Assembly: GCF_030409315.1 (NCBI RefSeq)
Contig: NZ_JAUFPS010000097.1
Coordinates: 62,001 to 126,000 of the forward strand
Direction of reading: 5' to 3'
Length of the DNA stretch: 64,000 nucleotides
From: Mucilaginibacter flavus
Lineage (GTDB): Bacteria > Bacteroidota > Bacteroidia > Sphingobacteriales > Sphingobacteriaceae
Positions 43,561 through 53,200 of the stretch are shown piece after piece. Under the pieces are notes generated by a model. That model saw only the letters and a program-made list of their open reading frames with translations. It did no database searches and had not been told where the DNA came from. Each line of letters starts with the position of its first letter. The stretch's first letter is position 1. Both the position numbers and the translations under genes were made by a program.

Positions 43561-44718
43561 ATGAACGCCGACCGCCAAATAATTCACATGGATCAGGATG
43601 CATTTTTTGTATCTGTCGAGGTTAGAAAAGACCCCCGTTTGGTAGGCAGGCCGGTAATCATTGGCAGTCTTTCAGACCGTGGTGTAGTGGCATCATGCAG
43701 TTACGAAGCACGGAAGTTTGGGGTACACTCCGCTATGCCAGCGAGATTAGCGAAACGCCTTTGTCCGCATGGAATTTGGATAAGGGGCAACATGGACGAA
43801 TATACCAAAGCCTCACACGAAATTACTGACATCATTCAGGAAATGGTTCCGGTACTTGAAAAGGCGAGTATAGACGAGCATTATATCGACATGAGCGGAA
43901 TGGATAAGCATTATGGAACGCTCAAATGCGCGAAGGAGATCAGGGCTAAAGTCATCAGAGAAACAGGATTGCCTATATCTTTTGGTTTGTCAGTCAACAA
44001 AACAGTTTCTAAAATGGCTACTAACGAGTGTAAACCCAATGGAGAACTCAGCGTTGCTCAACCTGGGGTACAGCCGTTCTTAAATCCGTTATCGATTAGA
44101 AAAATTCCCGGCTTAGGCGAAAAGACCTTTATCAAATTAAGTGACATGGGTATCAAGCGTATCCATACACTGGCGCAGGTACACCCGGAATATATGACGA
44201 GCATTTTAGGGAAAAATGGGATTTGGCTTTTACAAAAAGCTAAGGGCATTGACGATTCACCTGTTATCCCTTACCATGAAGCAAAAACGATAGGTACACA
44301 ATCCACATTTAATCAGGACAGTATCGACGTTGAAACTATTAATCACCTGCTTACCTCAATGGTAATGGATCTCGCTTTTGAATTAAGACAAAGTAAAAAG
44401 CAAACCGCTTGTATCACCGTTACTGTCCGCTATTCCACCTTTGAAACGGTTACCAAGCAGGCAAGAATACCTTACACAGCACTTGACGGCGTTTTAATTG
44501 CCAAAACCAAAGAACTGTTTAAGCAACTTTATCAAAAACGCCTCTTAATTCGGTTAGTCGGCGTTCGACTATCTAATCTGGTTAGCGGCTTTGAGCAGAT
44601 CGATCTTTATTCGGAATCCGAAGAACAATATAGCCTTTGCCAGGCGATGGATAAGATACGCCGCCGCTTTGGGCCGGGTTCAATTAAGTTAGCCTCTGGT
44701 ATAGATTTAAACTTGTAG
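43561..44718 (+). CDS. dinB: Y-family DNA polymerase (DinB/Pol IV-like)
   Basis: A 385-residue translesion polymerase. The first catalytic motif is IIHMDQDAFFVSVE, the second is ASIDEHYIDMSG (SIDE core), and KTVSKMATNECKPNG is the conserved Lys-rich finger. The C-terminal little-finger domain is complete, ending in a short tail without a clear clamp-binding peptide. It is followed by the DnaE2-like gene 3 bp later, so the two polymerases are co-expressed, like the ImuB-DnaE2 pairs of other bacteria. Confidence 0.93.
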   Translation: MNADRQIIHMDQDAFFVSVEVRKDPRLVGRPVIIGSLSDRGVVASCSYEARKFGVHSAMPARLAKRLCPHGIWIRGNMDEYTKASHEITDIIQEMVPVLEKASIDEHYIDMSGMDKHYGTLKCAKEIRAKVIRETGLPISFGLSVNKTVSKMATNECKPNGELSVAQPGVQPFLNPLSIRKIPGLGEKTFIKLSDMGIKRIHTLAQVHPEYMTSILGKNGIWLLQKAKGIDDSPVIPYHEAKTIGTQSTFNQDSIDVETINHLLTSMVMDLAFELRQSKKQTACITVTVRYSTFETVTKQARIPYTALDGVLIAKTKELFKQLYQKRLLIRLVGVRLSNLVSGFEQIDLYSESEEQYSLCQAMDKIRRRFGPGSIKLASGIDLNL

Positions 44719-44721
44719 GTC

Positions 44722-47664
44722 ATGTATTTGAACGTTCACTCACAATATAGCCTTCGCTATGGTACCATGTCAATTCCCAACTTGGTCGAGGAAGCAGCAG
44801 CACGCGGAATTACCCAAATGGTCTTAACGGATATCAATAATTCCACAGGTGTCATGGAGTTTATGCGTGAATGTGATGAATGCGGAATAAAGCCAATTGC
44901 AGGGATAGAATTTCGCCGGGATAAACACCTGCTATACATTGGAATTGCTCAAAATAAAGAGGGCATGCGTGAACTTAATGAATTTTTAAGTGAACACAAC
45001 CTGGAAAAGAAGCCATTACCCGACAACGCCCCTGCTTTCAAAAATGCTTTTGTTATTTATCCTTATAGTTACGCCGAAGACCTGAAGCAAAATGAATACC
45101 TGGGCATTCGGTTTGATGAATTAAATAAGCTTTATGGTAAAGATTTGACTGTGCAGAAAGATAAACTTGTTGCTTTACAACCAGTATTTGTTTTGGACAA
45201 AATTGAATACCGCCTTCACGAATATTTGCGCAGCATTGATTTGAATCTGGTATTGACGATGGTTAAGCCGGAAGATAAATGCACACCAACTGATATGTTT
45301 TTGCCCCCTGGTCAAATGGAAGCAAAATATTCACGCTATGCTTTTATACTCGACAATACCCGTAACCTGATGAACCGTTGCACGATGGATTATCCGAAAG
45401 GCAGGATAAACCTGAACCGACGCACATTTACCGGAAATAAGAAGAATGACAAAGAATTGCTGGAAAAATTAGCGATGAGCGGTTTGGAATATCGTTACGG
45501 AAAAAGTAATAAAGAAGCACTTAAAAAAGTCAAGCATGAACTGAAGGTAATTTACGAACTGGATTTTTGCGCATATTTTTTAATTACCTACGATATTATC
45601 CGTTATTCATCCTCTCGGGGTTACTATCATGTTGGAAGAGGATCGGGCGCTAATAGTATAGTTGCTTATTGCCTTAAAATAACCGATGTTGACCCGATTG
45701 AACTTAACCTGTATTTTGAACGCTTTCTGAACGCACAGCGAACCTCGCCGCCGGATTTTGATATAGATTATTCCTGGGATGAACGGGAAGACGTACAGGA
45801 TTACATTTTCAAACGCTATGGAAGCCATCATACCGCTTTACTTGGCACCATGTCAACCTTCAAAGACCGAAGTATTATCCGGGAGATCGGCAAAGTCATG
45901 GGTTTACCAAAATCGGAAATAGACAGTTTTACTGATTCGCGCAGAGCGGCTGAAAACCGAAATAATCCAACGTTCAAAAAGATTACCGCTATTTACGAGC
46001 GCATGTCTAATATGCCCAATCAGCGTTCTATTCATGCAGGCGGGGTATTAATCACGGAAGAACCTATTACATACTATACCGCATTGGATATGCCGCCTAA
46101 AGGGATGCCCACCGTCCAGTGGGATATGTATGAGGCGGAAAAGATTGGCTTTGATAAATACGATATTCTTAGTCAGCGAGGAATTGGACATATCAAAATG
46201 GCGGTTAAACTGATTGAACAAAATCAGCAGCGTAAGATCGATATACACCAGGTCAAGGTGTTTATGAAAGACCCGAAAGTTAACGCGCAGCTTAAAACAG
46301 GTGATACAATTGGTTGCTTTTATATTGAATCTCCGGCCATGCGGCAGTTAATACGAAAATTGAATTGTGATAATTATCTCACATTAGTCGCCGCCAGTTC
46401 TATCATCCGTCCTGGGGTGGCCAGTTCAGGCATGATGGGCACTTACATAAAATACCATCATGCACCTGATACGGTAAATTACCTCCATCCTGTAATGAAA
46501 GAACAATTGGAGGAAACATACGGGGTAATGGTTTATCAGGAAGATGTGATTAAAATATGCATTCACTTTGCCGGGATGGATGGTACAGATGCGGATATTC
46601 TTAGACGCGGTATGAGCGGAAAATATCGTTCAAAAAAAGAGTTCGAACGCCTCGTCGAACGTTTTTTTGAAGAAGCAAAAAAACTGGGCCGACCTGATGA
46701 AGTAGTAGCCGAAGTTTGGAGGCAGGTATCTTCCTTCGCAGGCTACAGTTTCAGCAAAGCACACTCGGCCAGTTTTGCGGTAGAAAGCTACCAGAGCTTA
46801 TTTTTAAAAACATATTATCCACGGGAATTTATGGTGGCCGTCCTCAATAATTATGGCGGTTTTTACGCTCGATACCTCTACTTGCATGAACTTAAAAAAG
46901 CGGGTGCAACGATACACCTGCCATGCGTTAATAACAGTGACAGCATAGTTAATATCAATGGTATAGATGTTTATTTAGGCTTTGTTGGTGTACATGGACT
47001 AAACGAAAAATACATCAATTTAATTCCCGAAGAAAGACGGGAAAACGGAGTGTACCAAAACTTGGAAGATTTAATAAAACGGACAGGTGTTGGCTTGGAG
47101 CAGGCTATTATACTAATCAGGGTGGGTGCCCTACGTTTTACAGGTAAAAGTAAAAAGGCATTGCTTTGGGAAGTGCATTTGCTTATGGGGGCTAAAGTTA
47201 AAGTAACTAATGATGTAGAGTTATTTGCAATAGAGGCAAAAAACTACAGCCTGCCGGTGTTAGTTAATACGGCTTTGGAAGATACCTATCATGAATTAGA
47301 ACTTTTAGGATTTCCGGTTACGATGACAAGTTTCGATTTGCTGCAAACTGATTATCGCGGTGAGATTTATGCTAACGATCTGATTAACCATTTAGGGCAA
47401 TTGGTAAAAATGGTAGGCTGGTATGTCTGTGAAAAAACTGTACAAACTAAAACAGGCAAATTGATGTGGTTCGGTTCATTTCTGGATGTAGAAGGCAACT
47501 TTTTTGACACCGTGCATTTCCCAAACACGACAAAAGAATATCCATTTACAGGTGCCGGTTGCTACCTGATTTACGGAAAAGTTGTTGAAGAATATGGCTT
47601 TGCCAGTATTGAAGTTTTAAAGTTCGCCAAACTTCCTATTCACGTTAACCCTGTTATCGACTAA
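44722..47664 (+). CDS. dnaE2: DnaE2-like error-prone DNA polymerase III alpha subunit
   Basis: A 980-residue C-family polymerase. The N-terminal PHP domain (1-~280) has lost key metal ligands: NVHSQYS where HxHSxYS is usual, and LTDINN where LTDHD is usual. The polymerase core shows GRGSGANSIVAY (306-317), the catalytic PDFDID (344-349) and IHAGGVLI. A C-terminal OB-type domain ends the protein (GWYVCEKTVQTKTGKLMWFG). Length and partnership with dinB favour DnaE2 over replicative DnaE. Confidence 0.9.
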   Translation: MYLNVHSQYSLRYGTMSIPNLVEEAAARGITQMVLTDINNSTGVMEFMRECDECGIKPIAGIEFRRDKHLLYIGIAQNKEGMRELNEFLSEHNLEKKPLPDNAPAFKNAFVIYPYSYAEDLKQNEYLGIRFDELNKLYGKDLTVQKDKLVALQPVFVLDKIEYRLHEYLRSIDLNLVLTMVKPEDKCTPTDMFLPPGQMEAKYSRYAFILDNTRNLMNRCTMDYPKGRINLNRRTFTGNKKNDKELLEKLAMSGLEYRYGKSNKEALKKVKHELKVIYELDFCAYFLITYDIIRYSSSRGYYHVGRGSGANSIVAYCLKITDVDPIELNLYFERFLNAQRTSPPDFDIDYSWDEREDVQDYIFKRYGSHHTALLGTMSTFKDRSIIREIGKVMGLPKSEIDSFTDSRRAAENRNNPTFKKITAIYERMSNMPNQRSIHAGGVLITEEPITYYTALDMPPKGMPTVQWDMYEAEKIGFDKYDILSQRGIGHIKMAVKLIEQNQQRKIDIHQVKVFMKDPKVNAQLKTGDTIGCFYIESPAMRQLIRKLNCDNYLTLVAASSIIRPGVASSGMMGTYIKYHHAPDTVNYLHPVMKEQLEETYGVMVYQEDVIKICIHFAGMDGTDADILRRGMSGKYRSKKEFERLVERFFEEAKKLGRPDEVVAEVWRQVSSFAGYSFSKAHSASFAVESYQSLFLKTYYPREFMVAVLNNYGGFYARYLYLHELKKAGATIHLPCVNNSDSIVNINGIDVYLGFVGVHGLNEKYINLIPEERRENGVYQNLEDLIKRTGVGLEQAIILIRVGALRFTGKSKKALLWEVHLLMGAKVKVTNDVELFAIEAKNYSLPVLVNTALEDTYHELELLGFPVTMTSFDLLQTDYRGEIYANDLINHLGQLVKMVGWYVCEKTVQTKTGKLMWFGSFLDVEGNFFDTVHFPNTTKEYPFTGAGCYLIYGKVVEEYGFASIEVLKFAKLPIHVNPVID

Positions 47665-47668
47665 CCCT

Positions 47669-47902
47669 ATGGAAAGATTTAAAATTAAATGTGAGATATT
47701 ACAAAAGCCGGTAGAATTGCAGTTCGATATTAAGAAAATGCCCGGCGAGATCGGGCCATGTTACATGGTTACTGTGGACGGTCTTTTCAGAGGTTACATT
47801 AAAAAAGAAAAAACCGGAATGTTCGGACAGTTAATGAACTCAGATTTTGATGAAGAAGTAATGTTAGTTATTAATAGCGAACTGAAAAAACTATTAAATT
47901 AA
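47669..47902 (+). CDS. Small protein after dnaE2
   Basis: A 77-residue protein (MERFKIKCEILQKPVELQF...) with a beta-rich plan and the stretch CYMVTVDGLFRGYIKKEKTGMFG. Not recognised. It starts 4 bp after the dnaE2 stop, so it belongs to the repair operon. Confidence 0.7.
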   Translation: MERFKIKCEILQKPVELQFDIKKMPGEIGPCYMVTVDGLFRGYIKKEKTGMFGQLMNSDFDEEVMLVINSELKKLLN

Positions 47903-47984
47903 GATTTTTACTCTTAGGTAAATCAATCAAACAGATTGGGGTTGATATTGTTAAAGTTAAAATCATCTACTAATAACTAAAACT

Positions 47985-48158
47985 ATGGCAACAAAAGGTA
48001 CAAAAGTGGAAAGGCATTCCGTATCGGAACAACCACACGAATTAGCTTATGAAGCTAAAAAAGAAGGCACTACCGCAAAAAAAGTAGAAGCTGCTAAAAA
48101 ATCAGCCGGATCAAATCAGCGCACCGCCGTTGAAAGCAAACTGACCGGAAAGAAATAA
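47985..48158 (+). CDS. DUF3606-like small protein
   Basis: A 57-residue, Lys/Ala-rich protein. VSEQPHELAYEAKKEGTT then AAKKSAGSNQRTAVESKL resembles the DUF3606 pattern (a helix-turn-helix-like pair ending in an AVExxL). Such proteins are small, basic and often stress linked. It lies between the polymerases and the ExoIII-LigD gene and is followed at once by a terminator. Confidence 0.65.
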   Translation: MATKGTKVERHSVSEQPHELAYEAKKEGTTAKKVEAAKKSAGSNQRTAVESKLTGKK

Positions 48159-48179
48159 GCCGAAACAAAAATTAATAGA

Positions 48180-48202
48180 AAGCCCCGCAAGGGGCTTTGT
48201 TG
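48180..48202 (+). terminator. Terminator before ExoIII-LigD
   Basis: AAGCCCC (48180-48186) pairs with GGGGCTT (48191-48197) with a 4-nt loop and a T-rich tail. It closes the polymerase unit just 11 bp before the ligase gene. Confidence 0.8.
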
Positions 48203-48212
48203 TCTTTGGCTT

Positions 48213-51134
48213 ATGAAGATTGCTACTTACAATATCAACGGAATCAATGGCCGTTTGGAAATCTTACTGCGCTGGTTGAAAGAAGCGCAGCCCGATATTG
48301 TATGCTTGCAGGAGTTGAAATCAGAAACCCATAAGTTCCCCGAAAGTGCAATCAGCGATGCCGGTTATCACGCAATATGGCATGGTCAGAAAAGCTGGAA
48401 CGGTGTTGCCATACTATCCAAATCAGAAATAAGAGAATTAAGAAATGACTTACCTGGCGAAGATGAAGAGTTTACGCACAGCCGTTATATTGAAGCTTTT
48501 ATTAACGGAATTGTCATTGGTTGCATATACCTTCCAAATGGCAACCCTTATCCTGGGCCAAAATTTGATTATAAATTACGCTGGTTTGAACGTTTAGCGG
48601 ATCACGGCCAGGATTTGGTAAATCGCGATCTGCCGGTAATTTTGATTGGTGATTACAATGTAATGCCAACCGAGTTGGATACGTATAAACCTGAAAAATA
48701 TTTGGAAAATGCGTTATTCCGTCCTGAAAGCCGCAAGGCTTACAAAGACTTGGTGGATCAAGGTTGGACGGATGCGATACGAACACTTTACCCTAATGAG
48801 CGAATTTATACTTTTTGGGATTATTTGCGGGATGCTTACGGCAGGAACGCCGGTTTGAGGCTTGACCATTTCCTGTTAAACCCGAAAATTGCCCGACGAC
48901 TGGCGGCTGCCGAAGTTGACAAAGAAGTTCGTGGCTGGAAAGGTGCAAGTGATCACGCACCTGTATGGATTGAACTGGCCGACGAAGATTTGCCGGAAAG
49001 TAAACTTTTAACTAAAAAAGCTGATCCGCTCGAAACGAAAATTAAAGAAGCCGAAACAGGCAGCACAAATAATAGTCGTCCTTCAGCAGATCTCAATACG
49101 GTGCTAAAAAACGCACCCAAATCAAAAATTCCTACGGACATAAAACCAATGAAGGCTACTTTGGTAGATGCTCCATTCGATAACCCTGGTTGGATATATG
49201 AAATTAAATGGGATGGTTATCGCGCCGTTGCGATTGTGGACAAGGGAAAAGCTAATTTATTTTCCCGAAGTAATATCCCATTTGATCAATTCAGCCCGAT
49301 TAATGACTTGTTGGAAAAATTAAAGTTGAACGCGGTGTTAGACGGCGAAATTGTCGCGCTGAATGAACAGGGGAATGCCAACTTTGGCGCTTTACAAAAT
49401 TGGCGTAATTCTAAAAATGCTAAGCTGGCTTATTTCGTTTTTGATATTCTTTGGTATGATGGAAATCTCCTAATAGACTTGCCGCTATATCAACGACGTG
49501 AAATATTGAAAGCCGTTTTGCCGCCTGATGATGAATTGATCCGCATAAGCCAGGCATTTGAGGTAAACGGTATAGAGTTTTTTGAGTCTGCCAAAAAAAT
49601 GAAACTGGAAGGCATCATTGCGAAGCGGTCGGACAGTTTATATACCTCTGATGCCCGTTCTCGTGAATGGCTTAAAATCAAGGCCAAGCGCAGACAGGAA
49701 GTAGTTATTGCTGGATTTACTAAAAACGAAGGAACGGGTAAATATTTTAGTGCGCTTGCTATCGGCGTTTATGATGGGAAAGGTGTGCTTCGTTATATAG
49801 GCAAAGTTGGCACAGGCTTTAACGATACTAAACAAAAGGAAATGATGGCGCAGTTTAAGCCATTAATCACCAACGAAAGCCCTTTTGATGTTGAACCCGA
49901 TGTAGATGAGCCGTCGCAATTCCGCCCAAGAAGATTAGGCGCTAAAGCAACCTGGTTAAAACCTGAACTGGTTTGTGAGGTGGAATTTGCAGAAATAACG
50001 AGCTATGGTAAGGTTCGCCAGGCATCATTTAAAGGTATGCGCAGTGATAAAAAACCGAAAGATGTGGTGATGGAAATTGAAGCCGACACTGATGAAGTAG
50101 TTGACCAGTTTAATTTACAGGCAGATATTAAAGAAGTTGAAGAACAAAAGGCAGTCCCTTTGGTAAGAAAGGCAACAAAACCTCAATCAACCAAAACTCC
50201 CGCAAAGCTTTTGATCACTTCCAAAAAGGAAACGGAAGAAGTAAAAGTTGAAGGTCACCTCCTAAAGCTGACGCATCTTAATAAATTCTACTGGCCGGAG
50301 GATAAAGTCACAAAAAGGGATATGTTTAATTACTATCATCAGGTAGCGCCTTTCATGGTGCCTTACCTGAAAGACAGGCCAATGTCTCTCAACCGTTTTC
50401 CAGGCGGCATACACGGCGAAAGTTTTTATCAAAAAAATGTAAAGGATAAGGCACCGGAATGGGCTGAAACCATGCCGCATACTAATGGTGAAGGAGTTGA
50501 TAAAGATTATTTGCTCGGCAACAACGAAGCAACCTTGCTATGGATGGCTTCTTTAGGATGTATTGAAATGAACCCGTGGTTTAGCAGAGTTCAATCGCCG
50601 GATAATCCTGATTATTGCATTATTGACCTTGATCCCGATAAACAGCATTTTGACCAGGTTATACAGGCAGCATTGGAGGTAAAAAAGGTTTTAGATGCCA
50701 TTGATGTTCCGAGCTATCCTAAAACATCGGGTTCTACAGGTATGCACATTTACATACCGCTCGGCGCTCAATATACTTACGACCAAAGCCAGCTATTTGC
50801 CAATATCATTGTCAAACTTGTACAAAAGCAAATTCCTGATTTCACCACCCTCGAAAGAATGATTTCCAACCGAAAGGGCAAAATGTATCTTGACTTTTTA
50901 CAGAACCGTCCTGGTGCTACAATAGCAGGCGTTTATAGTCTACGACCTAAACCAGGCGCCACAGTGTCTATGCCTGTGACATGGGATGAGGTCCGGCCAG
51001 GATTGACAATGCGTGATTTTACGATCCACAACGCTATTGACCGCCTAAAAGAAACGGGTGACTTGTTTACCGGTGTTTTAGGTAAAGGTATAGATCTCGC
51101 GACCACCGTTAAAAGAGCACAGGAAATTTTTTAA
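48213..51134 (+). CDS. ligD: Exonuclease III - DNA ligase D fusion (EEP nuclease, ligase, primase-polymerase)
   Basis: A 973-residue three-part repair enzyme. Residues 1-258 are a full ExoIII-type EEP nuclease: Asn7, LQELK with Glu34, GDYN at 146-149 and SDHAP at 246-250. Residues about 310-620 are an ATP-dependent ligase: nucleotidyl Lys332 in EIKWDGYRA, LDGEIV, EGIIAK (466-471), WLKIK (486-490) and an OB fold. Residues about 682-965 are the LigD primase-polymerase: IIDLDPD (803-809), SGSTGMHIYIPL and YLDF. The usual phosphoesterase domain is absent and the nuclease takes its place. No Ku gene is visible in this window. Confidence 0.93.
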   Translation: MKIATYNINGINGRLEILLRWLKEAQPDIVCLQELKSETHKFPESAISDAGYHAIWHGQKSWNGVAILSKSEIRELRNDLPGEDEEFTHSRYIEAFINGIVIGCIYLPNGNPYPGPKFDYKLRWFERLADHGQDLVNRDLPVILIGDYNVMPTELDTYKPEKYLENALFRPESRKAYKDLVDQGWTDAIRTLYPNERIYTFWDYLRDAYGRNAGLRLDHFLLNPKIARRLAAAEVDKEVRGWKGASDHAPVWIELADEDLPESKLLTKKADPLETKIKEAETGSTNNSRPSADLNTVLKNAPKSKIPTDIKPMKATLVDAPFDNPGWIYEIKWDGYRAVAIVDKGKANLFSRSNIPFDQFSPINDLLEKLKLNAVLDGEIVALNEQGNANFGALQNWRNSKNAKLAYFVFDILWYDGNLLIDLPLYQRREILKAVLPPDDELIRISQAFEVNGIEFFESAKKMKLEGIIAKRSDSLYTSDARSREWLKIKAKRRQEVVIAGFTKNEGTGKYFSALAIGVYDGKGVLRYIGKVGTGFNDTKQKEMMAQFKPLITNESPFDVEPDVDEPSQFRPRRLGAKATWLKPELVCEVEFAEITSYGKVRQASFKGMRSDKKPKDVVMEIEADTDEVVDQFNLQADIKEVEEQKAVPLVRKATKPQSTKTPAKLLITSKKETEEVKVEGHLLKLTHLNKFYWPEDKVTKRDMFNYYHQVAPFMVPYLKDRPMSLNRFPGGIHGESFYQKNVKDKAPEWAETMPHTNGEGVDKDYLLGNNEATLLWMASLGCIEMNPWFSRVQSPDNPDYCIIDLDPDKQHFDQVIQAALEVKKVLDAIDVPSYPKTSGSTGMHIYIPLGAQYTYDQSQLFANIIVKLVQKQIPDFTTLERMISNRKGKMYLDFLQNRPGATIAGVYSLRPKPGATVSMPVTWDEVRPGLTMRDFTIHNAIDRLKETGDLFTGVLGKGIDLATTVKRAQEIF

Positions 51135-51169
51135 AACAAGTTTGAATCTTAACAAAGATCAAATTAAAA

Positions 51170-51198
51170 AGCCGCTGATAGTTTTACTGTCAGCGGCT
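51170..51198 (-). terminator. Terminator for the minus-strand genes
   Basis: AGCCGCTGA (51170-51178) and TCAGCGGCT (51190-51198) form a perfect 9-bp stem with an 11-nt loop. Read on the minus strand it is followed by TTTTTAATTT, so it ends the minus-strand genes to its right; it also lies after ligD. Confidence 0.8.
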
Positions 51199-51219
51199 CG
51201 GTGTATTTATTACAAATGC

Positions 51220-51342
51220 TTATTTCTTTTTTGATCCTGCGGTTGATACCGTGGAAGTTGCCGGACGATAAACAACAGGATTAACGCCGTCCCTTATTCT
51301 TAATGACGGTGGTGGTGTCGGTTTTACTGCTCCTTGTGCCAT
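51220..51342 (-). CDS. Putative 40-residue Pro/Thr-rich peptide
   Basis: Minus-strand frame MAQGAVKPTPPPSLRIRDG then VNPVVYRPATSTVSTAGSKKK. It starts inside the 3' end of the split membrane-protein gene in another frame and ends just before the terminator, filling the space exactly. Pro/Thr/Lys composition looks protein-like but no family is known. Could be a chance frame. Confidence 0.4.
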   Translation of the reverse strand: MAQGAVKPTPPPSLRIRDGVNPVVYRPATSTVSTAGSKKK

Positions 51343-51905
51343 TGTTTGATGGGTTTATAATTAAACGTTGCGTAGTGTCTTTATATTTTAACGTTAAAGT
51401 CACCGGTATGCCAGATTCAACTTTAACTTTCTGTACTTTATCCTTCCCTTTACTGATACCAAAATCAATGCCAAACGGAATGATTAACAAACTTAACGAA
51501 ATTAAAGAATAAATCATGTATTGATGGCATTGAAAACGATGAAAAGTTTTTTCACGGTTATTGATCTGGTTATTCGCTGTATTCGTGATCAGTTCTGATG
51601 TCAAATAGTCTTCAAAATCTTTTTGTGCCGATATAATGATGTTAGCCGGAGTTATGCCTGCCTGGGCGGTATAAAAAGTAATTAGCCCTTGATAATAAGT
51701 ATTCAGGACATCAGCATCATTCAGGTAAAAATATTCCAGTCCGTTTTGAAGGTCGGAAAATGCCCTGACCAGGCGATAAATGGAAACACTTAATAAACCT
51801 ACAGATACCAGCCCGATAACCGCGAAAACTATAGATAGCGTTAGATTATCATCAAAATTAAAGTTAGTGGTCGCATAGAACAAGCCGGCCACTAAAGCGG
51901 TAAGG

Positions 51906-53200
51906 TGTAATAGATTAGACTTAATCTGACATTATTGAATAAAATAATGTAACTTTAAAACAGATTAAGACAATGACAACAGAAAAGAAACTAATCCAAC
52001 CGAAGTTAGGATTACTGAAGTTGGCGGAAAAATTAGGCAGCGTATCGGAAGCCTGTAAGGTGATGGGATATAGCCGGGACAGCTTTTACAGATTCCAAAA
52101 GCTGTATGAAGAAGGTGGTGAATTGGCCCTTAAAGAGATCAGCCGGAGTAAGCCTCTATTAAAGAACCGTATTGATCCGGAGATTGAAAAAGCAGTTGTC
52201 GCTTACGCAGTGGATCAGCCAGCTCACGGGCAACTGCGGGCATCCAACGAACTGCGGAAAAAGGGCATAACAGTAAGCCCGTCCACCGTAAGATGCGCAT
52301 GGCTTCGAAATGACCTGGAAACGTTTCAAAAAAGATTAAAGGCGCTTGAGGCGAAAGTAGCACAGGATGGTTTGATCTTAACTGAAGGGCAGGTGGCAGC
52401 CTTGGAACGGAAGAAAGCCGATCAGGAAAGTAAAGGGGAAATAGAAACCCATCACCCCGGATACCTCGGCGCCCAAGATACCTACTACGTAGGATACATA
52501 AAAGGGGTAGGTAAAATATATCAGCAAACCTTTATTGATACTTATACCCGTGTGGCCTTTGCCAAGCTGTATGACCGTAAAAACGCCCTGGTAGCAGCTG
52601 AGATGCTTAATGACAGGGTACTACCTTTTTATCAATCCCAACAAATTGACCTGCTGCGTATTTTGACAGACCGGGGAACGGAGTATTGCGGGGCCAGGGA
52701 GCATCACGAATTTGAGCTTTACCTTACCATCGAAGATATTGACCATACCAAAATTAAAGCGAAAAGCCCGCAAACGAACGGTATTTGTGAGCGGTTTCAC
52801 CGAACTATGCAAGACGAATTCTATGCCATTGCTTTCCGCAAAAAAATGTATGCCACAATTGAAGCCTTACAAACGGACGTAGACGAGTGGATGGCCTATT
52901 ACAACAATGAAAGGCCGCATTCAGGAAGATATTGCTATGGAAAAACACCGATGGAAACGTTCGCAGACAGTAAAGCCCTGGCAAGAGAAAAAAACACAAC
53001 AGGACTTTTCGGACAAAGCCTTAACTTAGCTACATCAGGACAAGCGGAAACAGGCTCTGCTGGAGAGCAACCTGCCAGGAATATCCTGACCGATGGAAAT
53101 GATAAAGCGGTACTGTCCACACAGTCCGCTTTACCCTCATATCATTTTTATCGAAATGCCTAAAAAAACTCATTTGTCAGATAAAGTCTTGATTATTACA
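51906..53200 (+). mobile_element. IS481-type insertion sequence, 1295 bp
   Basis: Terminal inverted repeats of 26 bp (51906-51931 and 53175-53200, both TGTAATA... inward) match at 21 positions and end in TGT/ACA. A 7-bp direct repeat GGTAAGG flanks it (51899-51905 and 53201-53207), the target duplication. One transposase gene fills the element. Intact ends, an open transposase and perfect duplication suggest a recent insertion. Confidence 0.93.
51973..53163 (+). CDS. IS481-family transposase
   Basis: A 396-residue DDE transposase. An N-terminal helix-turn-helix region (GSVSEACKVMGYSRDSFYRF) is followed by a second one around EKAVVAYAVDQPAHGQLRAS, then the rve catalytic core: Asp in YLGAQDTYYVG, Asp in ILTDRGTEYCG, and Glu in PQTNGICERFHRTM. 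The tail MAYYNNERPHSGRYCYGKTPME is typical of IS481/IS3 enzymes. A single frame without programmed frameshift favours IS481. Confidence 0.93.
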   Translation: MTTEKKLIQPKLGLLKLAEKLGSVSEACKVMGYSRDSFYRFQKLYEEGGELALKEISRSKPLLKNRIDPEIEKAVVAYAVDQPAHGQLRASNELRKKGITVSPSTVRCAWLRNDLETFQKRLKALEAKVAQDGLILTEGQVAALERKKADQESKGEIETHHPGYLGAQDTYYVGYIKGVGKIYQQTFIDTYTRVAFAKLYDRKNALVAAEMLNDRVLPFYQSQQIDLLRILTDRGTEYCGAREHHEFELYLTIEDIDHTKIKAKSPQTNGICERFHRTMQDEFYAIAFRKKMYATIEALQTDVDEWMAYYNNERPHSGRYCYGKTPMETFADSKALAREKNTTGLFGQSLNLATSGQAETGSAGEQPARNILTDGNDKAVLSTQSALPSYHFYRNA

